A DNA stretch of 64,000 nucleotides, taken from contig CAVOQQ010000008.1 in assembly GCA_963698395.1 (NCBI GenBank), positions 620,001-684,000 on the forward strand, read 5' to 3'. Numbering within the stretch: the first letter of the stretch is position 1; the number at the start of each line of letters is the position of its first letter. A model generated the notes under the pieces. The model worked only from the letters and a program-made list of their open reading frames with translations. It did no database searches and was not told the origin of the DNA. Shown piece after piece: positions 55,750 through 64,000 of the stretch. The DNA comes from JBBQUN01 sp963698395 (GTDB lineage Bacteria; Actinomycetota; Acidimicrobiia; Acidimicrobiales; SZUA-35). The position numbers were made by a program, and so were the translations under genes.

Positions 55750-57048
55750 CTACCCCGATGCGGTTGTGCCGTCGCTGCCGGCGGCGCCGGACGTGGTCGA
55801 CTCGGCGCCGTCGAGCGATTCGTCCACGGCTTCGTCGGTGACGCAGGAGATCGCTGGTGGGGACGGCTGGGCGATCACACGGCCAAAGGCGGCACTCAAC
55901 TGGTTGCCGCCGATGGCCGATCGACCGGTGTCGTCGACCATGCCGATGATGAAGCCCTCGCTGTTCAGCACCGCAGATCCTGGTCGGAAGCTCGACCCGC
56001 TGAAGCCGAAGGTGTTGATCAGCCCACGAACGCCGTCGATCTCGTCGACGGCCGCGGGCATGCCGTTGATGGCAGCGCCGAACCGTTCGACCACCACGAC
56101 AAGGGGATTGTCGAGTACTCGGTCGGTGACGCCCCACTCGATGTTGCCGGTGCCTTCGACCGGGGCGATCTCGATGACGACGAGGTCCGTTCGGCGATCG
56201 AGCCCGACCACGGTGCCGACGCGGCTGGTGCCGTCGGCGAAGCGAATGATGGGGTGAGCGTCGTTCTCGACCGAGTTCGCATTGGCCACGAGACGAGTCG
56301 GCGAAATGGCGATGGCGTTGGCCGTGACCGGCAGGCCGCAGTTGACCGAGACGAGTTCGTGGACCTGCGCCGAAACCTGTTCGGCGCGGCGTTGGGCCGC
56401 GTTCGATTGTTCTGCACCGAAGGCAAGGGTTCCGGGCTGGGCGGTTTCGGTGACCGACACCAGGCGGTCCGGCCGTTCGAGGTCGACGAACGCATAGGCC
56501 GAGTAGGTGGCGAAGATCAGTGCGACCGCAGCAGCGATGGGCGCAGCGGTGATGAACAGGTTGTGGCCGGCTCGCCGGCCGATGCGGATGTCGGCGTCGA
56601 GGCGATTCGAAATGGCACGCACCGTACGGACGACGTCCTCGGTGTCCTCGAACGGATCGACGGACACCGGAGCTGGTGGGGTCCCGACGCGGTGGGAGCC
56701 CCGTCGCCGCGGGAAGGGACCGGGCCCATGCTCTGAGCCATTGCCCGAGCGATCGTTCGAGACGTTGCCCGAGCTCCCGGCGATGGGGGAGGAGCCGATC
56801 GGTGGTGGGGTGAACACCCGCCCATTCGGCGCCACGGTCGGACCGGCCGGGACTTCGTCGTCACGGTCGTTCTCCGGTCGGTCGTCGATCGACCACGACG
56901 AAGGACTCCCGTCGTCGTATCCGCTGCTGGTGGACGAGTCGAGCGAGGCGATGAACTCGTCAGCGCTGATGCCGGGCGCGTTGCCGCAGACAGGGCAGCG
57001 AACAGCCGACTGCGGAAGGATGTTTTGGCAGCTCGAACACAACGCCAT
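55750..57048 (-). CDS. Zinc-ribbon membrane protein with degenerate trypsin-like domain
   Basis: 432 residues. An N-terminal zinc ribbon (CSSCQNILPQSAVRCPVCGN), a long low-complexity region, a single membrane helix near 165-185 (NLFITAAPIAAAVALIFATY), then an extracytoplasmic chymotrypsin-fold domain. The histidine site reads TRLVANANSVEN (Asn for His). The Asp loop DRRTDLVVIEI is kept. The serine site reads GSSFRPGSAVLNSEGFIIGM in place of GNSGGP. The active site therefore appears lost. Possible peptide-binding or scaffolding role; the domain match is by pattern only. Divergent from uvrC. Confidence 0.72.
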   Translation of the reverse strand: MALCSSCQNILPQSAVRCPVCGNAPGISADEFIASLDSSTSSGYDDGSPSSWSIDDRPENDRDDEVPAGPTVAPNGRVFTPPPIGSSPIAGSSGNVSNDRSGNGSEHGPGPFPRRRGSHRVGTPPAPVSVDPFEDTEDVVRTVRAISNRLDADIRIGRRAGHNLFITAAPIAAAVALIFATYSAYAFVDLERPDRLVSVTETAQPGTLAFGAEQSNAAQRRAEQVSAQVHELVSVNCGLPVTANAIAISPTRLVANANSVENDAHPIIRFADGTSRVGTVVGLDRRTDLVVIEIAPVEGTGNIEWGVTDRVLDNPLVVVVERFGAAINGMPAAVDEIDGVRGLINTFGFSGSSFRPGSAVLNSEGFIIGMVDDTGRSAIGGNQLSAAFGRVIAQPSPPAISCVTDEAVDESLDGAESTTSGAAGSDGTTASG

Positions 57049-57152
57049 GACTTGATGATCGGCACGTTCAGCGAAGACTTGATCGGCGAGTGGCGAGGGA
57101 GTTGTCGGCTCGGTCGAGGGCCCTGTCGTACCTCCTCCCTAAGCTGGTCTCG

Positions 57153-59009
57153 ATGGTGACCCGCCCCCCAGCCGGAACGATTCCCGACGCGCCAGGTTCG
57201 TATCAGTTCCGAGATGCCGACGGACGCGTGATCTACGTCGGCAAGGCCAAATCGCTCCGGTCTCGGCTCTCGAACTACTTCCAGAATCCCTTCAACATGC
57301 ATCCCCGAACGGCGCAGATGGTGAGCACCGCAGCAACCGTCGAGTGGATCCAGGTCGAGAACGAGGTCGAGGCCTTGATGCTCGAATACAACCTGATCAA
57401 GGAGCATCGCCCGCGCTTCAACGTGCGTCTGGTCGACGACAAGAGCTATCCCTACCTGGCGGTGACGGTGCAAGACGAGTGGCCTCGCCCCCGCGTGATG
57501 CGGGGCCGCAAGAAGAAGGGCACCCGCTACTTCGGCCCCTACGCCCATGCGTACGCCATTCGAGACACCCTCGACTCGCTGCTCCGCACGTTTCCGGTGC
57601 GAACCTGCTCCGATGCGAAGCTCGAACGGCATCGCAAGCTGGGCAAGCCCTGCCTGCTGTTCCACATCGAGAAATGCTCGGGGCCATGCGTCGGCGAGGT
57701 CAGCGCCGAGCAGTACCAGACGATGGTCGACGACCTCTGCCAATTCCTCGACGGCGACACCGAACCGGTCATCCACCGGCTGCAGTCGTCCATGATGAAG
57801 GCGGCCGAAGACCTCGAATTCGAGCAGGCCGCCCGGCTCCGAGATCGCATTGCCACGGTCAAGAAGGCCGTCGAGAAACAGATGATGGTCGGCGAGAACA
57901 CCGACGACATCGACGTGGTCGGCGTCGCCGAAGACGAGCTCGAGGCGTTGGTGTTCATCTTCGTGGTGCGGCGCGGCCGGGTCGTCGGTCGTCGGAGCTT
58001 CGTCATCGATCGGGTCGAGGAACTCGATCAGCACCAACTCATCGACAAGGTGCTCGAAGGCATCTACGACGAAGAGCCGGTGCAGGGTATGCCCAAGGTC
58101 GTGCTCGTTCCCACCGAGCCATCCGAGTCCGGGTTGTACCAAGAGTGGCTGACCATGCTGCGAGGTTCGAACGTCGAGATCCGGGTGCCCCAGCGGGGAG
58201 ACAAGAAGGATCTGTTGGCCACCGTCACCAAGAACGCCGAAGAGGAGTTCACCCGGCATCGAATGAAGCGGGCCACCGATCACAACGCGCGGGCGAAGGC
58301 ACTCAACGAACTCCAGGAATGGCTCGGACTTCCGTCGGCGCCACTGCGCATCGAGTGCTACGACATGAGCCATCTGCAGGGCACCGACTACGTCGGCTCG
58401 ATGGTCGTCGTCGAAGACGGCGTCGCCAATCGGCGCGAGTATCGCCGCTTCAAGATCAAGACCGTCGAGCAGAACGACGACTACGCCGCAATGGAAGAGG
58501 TCCTTCGTCGTCGTCTCACCGCCTACAAGGACGACCTCGACAAGCCACCGTCGGAACGAGGCAAGTTCCAGTATCCGCCCCAGCTGCTGGTGGTCGACGG
58601 CGGCAAGGGCCAGCTCACCTCGGCGGTGAAGGTGCTCGAAGACCTCGACCTGTTCGACCACATCCCGGTGGCCTCGCTGGCCAAGCGATTCGAAGAGGTC
58701 TATCTGCCGTACCAATCCGAGCCGGTGCGAATCCCGCGCCAGTCCGAGGCCCTCTACCTGCTGCAGCGACTGCGCGACGAGTCGCACCGCTTCGCCATCA
58801 GCTACCACCGGAATCTGCGCAACAAGCGCATGACCGTCTCCGTCCTCGACGACATTCCCGGCCTGGGCAAGGCACGCAAGCAGCGTCTTCTCGACGAGTT
58901 CGGCGGGGTCACGAAAGTTCGCCGTGCGACGCTCGAATCACTCCGTGCCTTGTCGTGGCTGCCCGACTCGGTGGCCGAAGCGGTCTACGACAAAACCCAC
59001 GGACTCTGA
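57153..59009 (+). CDS. uvrC: UvrABC system protein C
   Basis: Dual-incision nuclease of excision repair. 618 residues from the ATG at 57153 (MVTRPPAGTIPDAPGSY); earlier starts are unconserved. GIY-YIG domain (PGSYQFRDADGRVIYVGKAKSL), the UVR motif (MMKAAEDLEFEQAARLRDRI), the RNase H-like domain (IECYDMSHLQGTDYVGSMVV, LLVVDGGKGQLTSAVKVL), and helix-hairpin-helix DIPGLGKARKQRLLDEFGG. It is separated from uvrA by nadA and two other genes. Confidence 0.97.
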   Translation: MVTRPPAGTIPDAPGSYQFRDADGRVIYVGKAKSLRSRLSNYFQNPFNMHPRTAQMVSTAATVEWIQVENEVEALMLEYNLIKEHRPRFNVRLVDDKSYPYLAVTVQDEWPRPRVMRGRKKKGTRYFGPYAHAYAIRDTLDSLLRTFPVRTCSDAKLERHRKLGKPCLLFHIEKCSGPCVGEVSAEQYQTMVDDLCQFLDGDTEPVIHRLQSSMMKAAEDLEFEQAARLRDRIATVKKAVEKQMMVGENTDDIDVVGVAEDELEALVFIFVVRRGRVVGRRSFVIDRVEELDQHQLIDKVLEGIYDEEPVQGMPKVVLVPTEPSESGLYQEWLTMLRGSNVEIRVPQRGDKKDLLATVTKNAEEEFTRHRMKRATDHNARAKALNELQEWLGLPSAPLRIECYDMSHLQGTDYVGSMVVVEDGVANRREYRRFKIKTVEQNDDYAAMEEVLRRRLTAYKDDLDKPPSERGKFQYPPQLLVVDGGKGQLTSAVKVLEDLDLFDHIPVASLAKRFEEVYLPYQSEPVRIPRQSEALYLLQRLRDESHRFAISYHRNLRNKRMTVSVLDDIPGLGKARKQRLLDEFGGVTKVRRATLESLRALSWLPDSVAEAVYDKTHGL

Positions 59010-59062
59010 GTGTGCGCCGGTTCGCGACTCCGGCGACCCCCACGGGCTCCTAGGCTGAGCTG

Positions 59063-59809
59063 GTGTGGAACGACCCTGTACTGACCGACTGGTGGCAACG
59101 TGAGTTCACCGATGGTGTCGATCCCGAGTACACCGAGCAGATCATTCCGCTGATCGTCGGAGCCATCGAGACCGTCGGCTCGCGAGACGCCGTCCGTCGT
59201 GTGCTCGACATCGGCACCGGCGAGGGCCAGGTTGCTCGGGCCATGGCATCTGCTGGTTCCGACGTGGTCGGGATCGATCCCTTCGCCGCTCAGATCGACA
59301 CCGCGGTCGAACGAGCCGGTGGCCCTCGCTACGCGCTCGGCGCCGCGGCCGGCCTGCCGTTTGCGGACGACGCCTTCGATGCCGCCGTCGCTTGTCTGGT
59401 GTTCGAGCACATCGACGACGTCGACGAAGCGATCGCCGAGGTGGCCCGCGTCGTGCGACCTGGCGGCGATTTCGTGTTCTTGCTCAATCATCCGCTCCTG
59501 CAGACACCAGGCAGCGGATGGATCGACGACCAGATCCTCGACCCACCCGAGCAGTACTGGCGCATCGGGCCCTACCTCGACGAGGCCGCCACGATCGAAG
59601 AAGTCCAAAAGGACGTGTTCGTCCGATTCATCCATCGGCCGCTGTCTCGTTATGTGAACGCGCTCGCCGATGTCGGCTTCTCGCTTCGACGCATGCTCGA
59701 GCCGGCGCCGCCTCCCGGCTTCTTGGCCGTGGCACCCGAGTACACCGAAGCAGCCACCGTGCCGCGTCTGCTCGTCCTGCACTGTCAACGAACGAACAGG
59801 GGAGACTGA
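59063..59809 (+). CDS. SAM-dependent methyltransferase
   Basis: 248 residues. Motif I VLDIGTGEGQVARAMASAG, VVGIDPFAAQIDTAVERAGG, then LPFADDAFDAAVACLVFEHI and VVRPGGDFVFLLNHPLL, a UbiE/Methyltransf_11 pattern. Substrate unknown. GTG start 53 bases after uvrC. The stop is 5 bases before the rapZ ATG, so it may be in that operon. Confidence 0.83.
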   Translation: MWNDPVLTDWWQREFTDGVDPEYTEQIIPLIVGAIETVGSRDAVRRVLDIGTGEGQVARAMASAGSDVVGIDPFAAQIDTAVERAGGPRYALGAAAGLPFADDAFDAAVACLVFEHIDDVDEAIAEVARVVRPGGDFVFLLNHPLLQTPGSGWIDDQILDPPEQYWRIGPYLDEAATIEEVQKDVFVRFIHRPLSRYVNALADVGFSLRRMLEPAPPPGFLAVAPEYTEAATVPRLLVLHCQRTNRGD

Positions 59810-59814
59810 ACTCC

Positions 59815-60750
59815 ATGGGCCAACTCGTCTTCGTCACCGGACTTTCTGGTGCCGGCCGCTCCGTGGCCGGCGCAGCGCTCCAAGATCTCGGCTGGTTCGT
59901 GATCGACAACCTGCCGGTGAGCCTGCTGCCCAAGGTGGCCGAGCTGGCCTCGGGTGGGGGAGCGTACGACAAGGTCGCCCTTGTCATGGCAGCCGCCGGC
60001 CAGGATCTTGCACGCGAGATCGATCAGCTCCGAACCGAACTCCACGACGTTCGTGTGGTCTTCCTCGAAGCCAGCACCGAGGTGCTCGTTCGACGGTTCG
60101 AGAGCACAAAGCGGCGACATCCCTTCGGGCATGGCGCCCGCCGCGAGGCCGATTCGTCCGTTGCCGAACCATCCTCCGACACCGGTGTCCCCGGCGTCGA
60201 GTCGCCGCCGACGGGCACCGCCAGCGGCGGCACGCTCATCGACTCGATCGAAGCCGAACGCAAGCAGCTGATGGCCGCTCGATCACTGGCCGACCTGGTC
60301 ATCGACACCAGCTCGCTGAGCCCACACCAGCTGCGCTCGCGACTGGCAGCCCAATTCAGCGACGCAACGACGACCAACGGCCTGCACCTCACGGTGAGCT
60401 CCTTCGGTTTCAAACACGGCGTGCCACTCGACGTCGACATGGTGATCGACTGCCGGTTCCTCCCCAATCCCTACTGGGACGAGTCGTTGCGAGGACTCCG
60501 AGGCACGGACTCGACGATCCAGGACTTCGTGTTCGCCGACGATCGAGCGAGGGCATTTCTCGAGAAACTCGAGGCGTTGCTGGAGGAGCTGCTGCCGGCC
60601 TATGCCGACGAGGGCCGTTCGTATCTCAACATTGCCTTCGGCTGCACCGGCGGCCACCACCGATCGGTCGCGGTTGCCGAGCACATCGCCGCAGTGCTCA
60701 AGGATCGGGGTTGGATGCCGAGGGTGAAGCATCGAGATGTCGAACGCTGA
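59815..60750 (+). CDS. rapZ: RNase adapter/nucleotide-binding protein RapZ (YvcJ)
   Basis: 311 residues. P-loop VFVTGLSGAGRSVAGAALQDLG has Arg in place of the last Lys, as is common in actinobacterial homologues. FVIDNLPVSLLPKVAEL and FLEASTEVLVRRFESTKRRHPF follow. An acidic insertion (HGARREADSSVAEPSSDTGV...) splits the kinase-like domain. C-terminal ligand-binding part FGFKHGVPLDVDMVIDCRFL, AFGCTGGHHRSVAVAEHI. It overlaps yvcK by 14 bases. Role in actinobacteria is not settled. Confidence 0.93.
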   Translation: MGQLVFVTGLSGAGRSVAGAALQDLGWFVIDNLPVSLLPKVAELASGGGAYDKVALVMAAAGQDLAREIDQLRTELHDVRVVFLEASTEVLVRRFESTKRRHPFGHGARREADSSVAEPSSDTGVPGVESPPTGTASGGTLIDSIEAERKQLMAARSLADLVIDTSSLSPHQLRSRLAAQFSDATTTNGLHLTVSSFGFKHGVPLDVDMVIDCRFLPNPYWDESLRGLRGTDSTIQDFVFADDRARAFLEKLEALLEELLPAYADEGRSYLNIAFGCTGGHHRSVAVAEHIAAVLKDRGWMPRVKHRDVER

Positions 60751-61708
60751 TGACTCCCCACCTTTCTCCCGACGCGCCCATCCCCGGTCCTCCTCCAGCC
60801 GAGCGAGGATCAGCTCGTTGAGCGGCGACGTCACTCCCAGCATCGATGGGCCCAGGGTCGTGGCGCTTGGTGGAGGCCACGGCCTCGCCGCGTCGCTGCG
60901 AGCCGCTCGCTGTTACGCGGGCGACATCGCCGGCGTGGTGTCGGTCGCCGACGACGGTGGGTCGAGCGGCAAGATCCGCCGCGACCTCGGACTCCCGGCA
61001 CCGGGAGACGTTCGCCGCTGCCTGTCGGCGCTCGCCGGCAACGACAGCCTGCTTGCTCGTTCGCTCGAGCATCGCTTCGACGCCGGCGAGTTCGAGGGGC
61101 ACCCCATCGGCAATCTGCTCATCGCCGGTCTCGCCAACGCCACCGGTGACTTCGAGGCCGCCATTGCCGAGGTCGCACGACTCGTCGGTGCTCACGGGGC
61201 GCTGTACCCCGCCACGCTGGGAGCCGTCACCCTGCTCGCTGACTCCGACCGTGGGCCGTTGCGCGGCCAGGTCACCATCGAGCGGGCCACCAACATTCGC
61301 AATCTGCGTTTCGAGCCACCCGACCCTCGTGCACCCCAGGCCGCCCTTCGTGCCATTCTCGACGCCGACCAGATCATCATCGGGCCGGGATCGTTGTTCA
61401 CCAGCGTGCTCGCCGTCGCCGTCGTTCCCGACATTCGCGCCGCACTCGAGGCCACCTCGGCCCAGCGGGTCTTCGTCGCCAACGTGGCCAATGACAAGGC
61501 CGAGATACGGGGATTCGACCTGCCCGAACACCTCGATGCGCTCGAGCAACACGGTGTCGATGTCGACGTCGCCGTGGTCAACATCGCCACCCGTCGAGCC
61601 GACCGTGCCCAAGTTCCGATCGTGTCGGCCGACGTCGCCGGCAGCGACAAGTGGGGCCACGATCCCGAGAAACTCGGATCGGTGCTTCGCACTCTCCTGA
61701 CCCGTTAA
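60737..61708 (+). CDS. yvcK: Gluconeogenesis factor YvcK (CofD-like)
   Basis: 323 residues. VVALGGGHGLAASLRAARCYA, VVSVADDGGSSGKIRRDLGLP, GNLLIAGLANATGDFEAAI, IGPGSLFTSVLAVAVVPDI and VFVANVANDKAEIRGFDLPEHL are the family signature. UDP-sugar-binding regulator that links carbon flow to cell-wall synthesis. About 38 non-conserved N-terminal residues precede the core. The expected next gene whiA is absent; gap follows after 107 bases. Confidence 0.94.
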   Translation: MSNADDSPPFSRRAHPRSSSSRARISSLSGDVTPSIDGPRVVALGGGHGLAASLRAARCYAGDIAGVVSVADDGGSSGKIRRDLGLPAPGDVRRCLSALAGNDSLLARSLEHRFDAGEFEGHPIGNLLIAGLANATGDFEAAIAEVARLVGAHGALYPATLGAVTLLADSDRGPLRGQVTIERATNIRNLRFEPPDPRAPQAALRAILDADQIIIGPGSLFTSVLAVAVVPDIRAALEATSAQRVFVANVANDKAEIRGFDLPEHLDALEQHGVDVDVAVVNIATRRADRAQVPIVSADVAGSDKWGHDPEKLGSVLRTLLTR

Positions 61709-61815
61709 GGTTGACTCGGCGGTGCCGTGACACCACGGCTGCCAAGCAGCCGAAACGTCCTCGCCAGCTCTTGGCTCACCCGAAGAGCTCCATCTCACAG
61801 AAGGCTGACTACAAC

Positions 61816-62831
61816 ATGACCATTCGCGTCGGGATCAACGGCTTCGGCCGAATCGGACGGAACTTCTTCCGAGCCGCCAAGCTCTCGGGAGCCGACATCG
61901 ATTTCGTTGCCGTCAACGACCTCGGTTCGCTCGAGACCATGGCACACCTGCTCAAGTACGACTCGGTGCTCGGCATCCTCCCCGAAGAGATCAAGGCAGT
62001 CGAGGGCGGCATCTCCGTCGGTGGCGACGTGCTCAAGGTGCTCAGCGAGCGCAACCCCGCCGATCTTGCCCTGGGGCGACCTCGGCGTCGACGTCGTGAT
62101 CGAGTCCACCGGCATCTTCACCAAGCGCGACACCGCTGCCGCGCACCTCGAGGGTGGTGCTCCGTTCGTCATCGTGTCGGCCCCGTGCGACGGTGCCGAC
62201 AACACCTTCGTCGTCGGTGTGAACGACGGCGACTTCGATCCCGCCACCCACAAGGTCGTCTCCAACGCCTCGTGCACCACCAACTGCTTCGTGCCGATGG
62301 TGAAGGTCCTCGATGACACGTTCGGTCGTCGAACAGGGTCTGATGACCACGATCCACGCCTACACCGGCGATCAGTCACTGGTCGACGGTCCCCACAAAG
62401 ACCTGCGCCGTGCCCGCGCCGCTGCCATCAACATCATTCCCACCTCGACCGGTGCAGCCCGGGCAACCGGTCTCGTCCTCCAGTCGATGGCGGGCAAGCT
62501 CGACGGCACCTCGTTGCGAGTGCCGATCCCCACCGGCTCGATCACCGACTTCACCGCGGTGCTCAAGGGCTCGCCGTCGGTCGATGAGATCAACGCCGCG
62601 TATGCCGCTGCGGCATCCGACGGTCCGCTGGCCGGCGTGCTCGAATACACCGAGGCGCCGATCGTCAGCTCCGACATCGTGACCTCACCGGCGTCGGTCA
62701 CCATCGATGCCGGCATGACCATGGCGCAGGGCACCCTCGTCAAGGTCTGCGGTTGGTACGACAACGAATGGGGCTACTCCAACCGCCTCGTCGATCTGAG
62801 CCAGATCGTCGGTGCGGCCAACCAGGCCTGA
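61816..62831 (+). CDS. gap: Glyceraldehyde-3-phosphate dehydrogenase, two +1 frameshifts
   Basis: Glycolytic/gluconeogenic NAD enzyme. The chain is spread over three frames. Frame one is MTIRVGINGFGRIGRNFFRA to SERNPADL. After one extra base near 62068, frame two gives PWGDLGVDVVIESTGIFTKR with the catalytic SNASCTTNCFVPMVKVLDD. After one extra base at 62327, frame three gives VEQGLMTTIHAYTGDQSLVD to the C-terminus (CGWYDNEWGYSNRLVDLSQI). Removing both bases gives an uninterrupted ~337-residue protein. Two errors in an essential conserved gene, with all motifs intact, point to sequence error. Followed by a strong hairpin before pgk. Confidence 0.92.
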
Positions 62832-62858
62832 TCCGACCCCGTCCACGAATTGACCGAG

Positions 62859-62905
62859 ACGAGCCCAGGCAGCACTGTTCGATCGAACGGTGCGGCCGGG
62901 CTCGT
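62859..62905 (+). terminator. Long hairpin between gap and pgk
   Basis: ACGAGCCC pairs with GGGCTCGT; inside it, GCACTGTTCGA pairs with TCGAACGGTGC (11 bp, one G-T). TTCG follows. It lies 27 bases after gap and 45 bases before the pgk start. Terminator or processing site allowing differential gap/pgk expression. Confidence 0.7.
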
Positions 62906-62950
62906 TTCGCGCCAGCCACCGCTGCCTCAGCCACAACAAGGAGTTCTCCC

Positions 62951-64000
62951 ATGACCGTTTTCGGTGTCCCCGAGCTCGAAGACCTCGGACCCCTCGAAGG
63001 CAAGTCCGTCCTCGTGCGCGTCGATTTCAACGTGCCGATCCGCGACGGCGTCATCACCGACGACCTGCGCATCCAGGCAGCGCTTCCCACACTGACGTGG
63101 CTGCAGGAACAGGGAGCAAAGGTCACGGCGATGTCACACCTCGGTCGTCCCAAGGGCAAGCCGAACCCGGAGTACTCGATGGATCCGGTCCGTGCACACC
63201 TGGCCACGCTCGCGCCCGGTGTGGAACTGCTCGAGAACCTGCGCTTCAACCCAGGCGAAGAGGCCAACGACCCGGCCTTCGTCCAAGAACTGATCGCCGG
63301 TCACGACTGCTACGTCAACGACGCCTTCGGTGCGTCGCACCGCTCGCACGCCTCCATCGTCGGTCCGCCCCAGTTCCTCCCGTCGGCCGCCGGCCGCCTC
63401 CTTGCGAAAGAGGTCGAGGTCTTGCTGGGCGTCCGCAACCACCCCCGCCGGCCGTTCGTCGCCGTCATGGGCGGAGCGAAGGTGTCCGACAAGCTCAACG
63501 TCATCGAGGCCCTGCTCGAGATCGTCGATTCGATCATCGTCGGCGGCGGCATGGCCTTCACGTTCCTCAAGGCACAGGGTCATCAGATCGGCGACAGCCT
63601 TCTCGAAGAAGACATGGTCGAGACCTGCGCCCGACTGCTGGCCGGCGACGCCACGATCTACCTGCCCGAAGACGTCACGGCGCTCGGCAACGGCGGCAAG
63701 TTGTTCGATCCCGAGGCCGGCGGGGAGATCCGCCAGTCCGGTGTCGACCTGCCGGCCGGTTGGATGGGGGTCGACATCGGCCCTGGCACGGCAGCGGTCT
63801 TCGGTGACGTGATCGAAGAAGCCGGCACCGTGCTGTGGAACGGTCCGATGGGTGTCTTCGAAGACCCACGATTCGAAGCGGGTACCCGGGCGGTAGCCAC
63901 CGCGATCGCCGAGACCCGAGCGTTCACCGTGGTGGGTGGCGGCGACTCGGCGGCGGCGGCCAAGCAGTTCGGCATCGACGGCGAGGTCGATCACGTCTCG
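62951..64000 (+). CDS. pgk: Phosphoglycerate kinase, C-terminus cut by right edge
   Basis: 350 codons visible from the ATG at 62951 (AAGGAG at 62938-62943) to the window end; the family is about 390-400 residues, so roughly 50 are missing. SVLVRVDFNVPIRDGVITDD, MSHLGRPKGKPNPEYSMDPV, LLENLRFNPGEEANDPAF, CYVNDAFGASHRSHASIVG, VMGGAKVSDKLNVIEALL, and GVDIGPGTAAVFGDVIEEAG are all present. The frame is intact throughout. tpiA presumably follows. Confidence 0.97.
   Translation, partial: MTVFGVPELEDLGPLEGKSVLVRVDFNVPIRDGVITDDLRIQAALPTLTWLQEQGAKVTAMSHLGRPKGKPNPEYSMDPVRAHLATLAPGVELLENLRFNPGEEANDPAFVQELIAGHDCYVNDAFGASHRSHASIVGPPQFLPSAAGRLLAKEVEVLLGVRNHPRRPFVAVMGGAKVSDKLNVIEALLEIVDSIIVGGGMAFTFLKAQGHQIGDSLLEEDMVETCARLLAGDATIYLPEDVTALGNGGKLFDPEAGGEIRQSGVDLPAGWMGVDIGPGTAAVFGDVIEEAGTVLWNGPMGVFEDPRFEAGTRAVATAIAETRAFTVVGGGDSAAAAKQFGIDGEVDHVS

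Noticed and set aside
61816..62831. Programmed +1 frameshifting in gap
   Set aside because: Two sites without slippery or stop-codon context, and five other genes in the window show the same type of shift; sequence error is simpler.

Overview
The window is high-GC DNA from an actinobacterium, most likely a member of Acidimicrobiia. This placement is an inference from gene content: mshD (mycothiol synthesis), a SigR/RsrA-like sigma/anti-sigma pair, an ANTAR-type PdtaR, a mixed his/trp cluster, a discrete FAS-II cluster, and Tad pilus genes downstream of rpsA. No 16S gene is present. Genes are dense, many are joined by ATGA, GTGA, TTGA or TGATG overlaps, and GTG starts are common. I see no prophage, insertion sequence or CRISPR array.

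Layout. 1-1.8 kb: mshD (cut by the left edge), nth and a small unknown gene. 1.95-18.7 kb: amino-acid biosynthesis, hisD-C-B-H-A-F, then hisI-trpE, then trpC-F-B-A. An alpha/beta hydrolase, a GroES-like protein with a repeat extension, an SGNH-hydrolase lipoprotein, ygfZ, a two-component system and a small ABM-domain protein are interspersed. 19.3-21.2 kb: leuA behind a leucine-rich leader peptide that looks like a classical attenuator. 21.3-22.9 kb: a SigR-type sigma factor with its zinc anti-sigma factor, preceded by a good SigR-type promoter, and a divergent truncated haemoglobin. 23-29 kb: HU, a peroxiredoxin, fabZ, and an opposing fabD-fabH-fabG-acpP-fabF cluster. 29.1-35.3 kb: tRNA-Leu(CAA), pdtaR, polA, a methyltransferase and rpsA. 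35.5-47.2 kb: a Tad/Flp pilus locus (cpaB, tadZ, tadA, a vWA-TadB fusion, tadC, a large membrane protein, two Flp pilins) followed by a NarX/NarL-like sensor and regulator. 47.4-64 kb: coaE, uvrB, uvrA (with a LexA-type box), a membrane protein, nadA, a zinc-ribbon degenerate protease, uvrC, a methyltransferase, rapZ, yvcK, gap and pgk (cut by the right edge). whiA is missing from its usual place between yvcK and gap.

Two window-wide patterns stand out. First, short tandem repeats recur, very often with a unit of exactly 15 bp. They lie in frame in hisA, the groES-like gene, the SGNH lipoprotein (twice) and rpsA, and once between genes. Repeats of 24 and 29 bp span the stop codons of the anti-sigma gene and uvrA. 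Second, conserved genes are broken by single-base shifts: +1 in hisD, tadA, tadB, the pilus-side histidine kinase and twice in gap, and -1 in a membrane protein. Several of these genes should be essential, so consensus errors in the assembly are the simplest explanation. One of these shifts also creates an apparent 850-residue kinase-regulator fusion that should not be believed.
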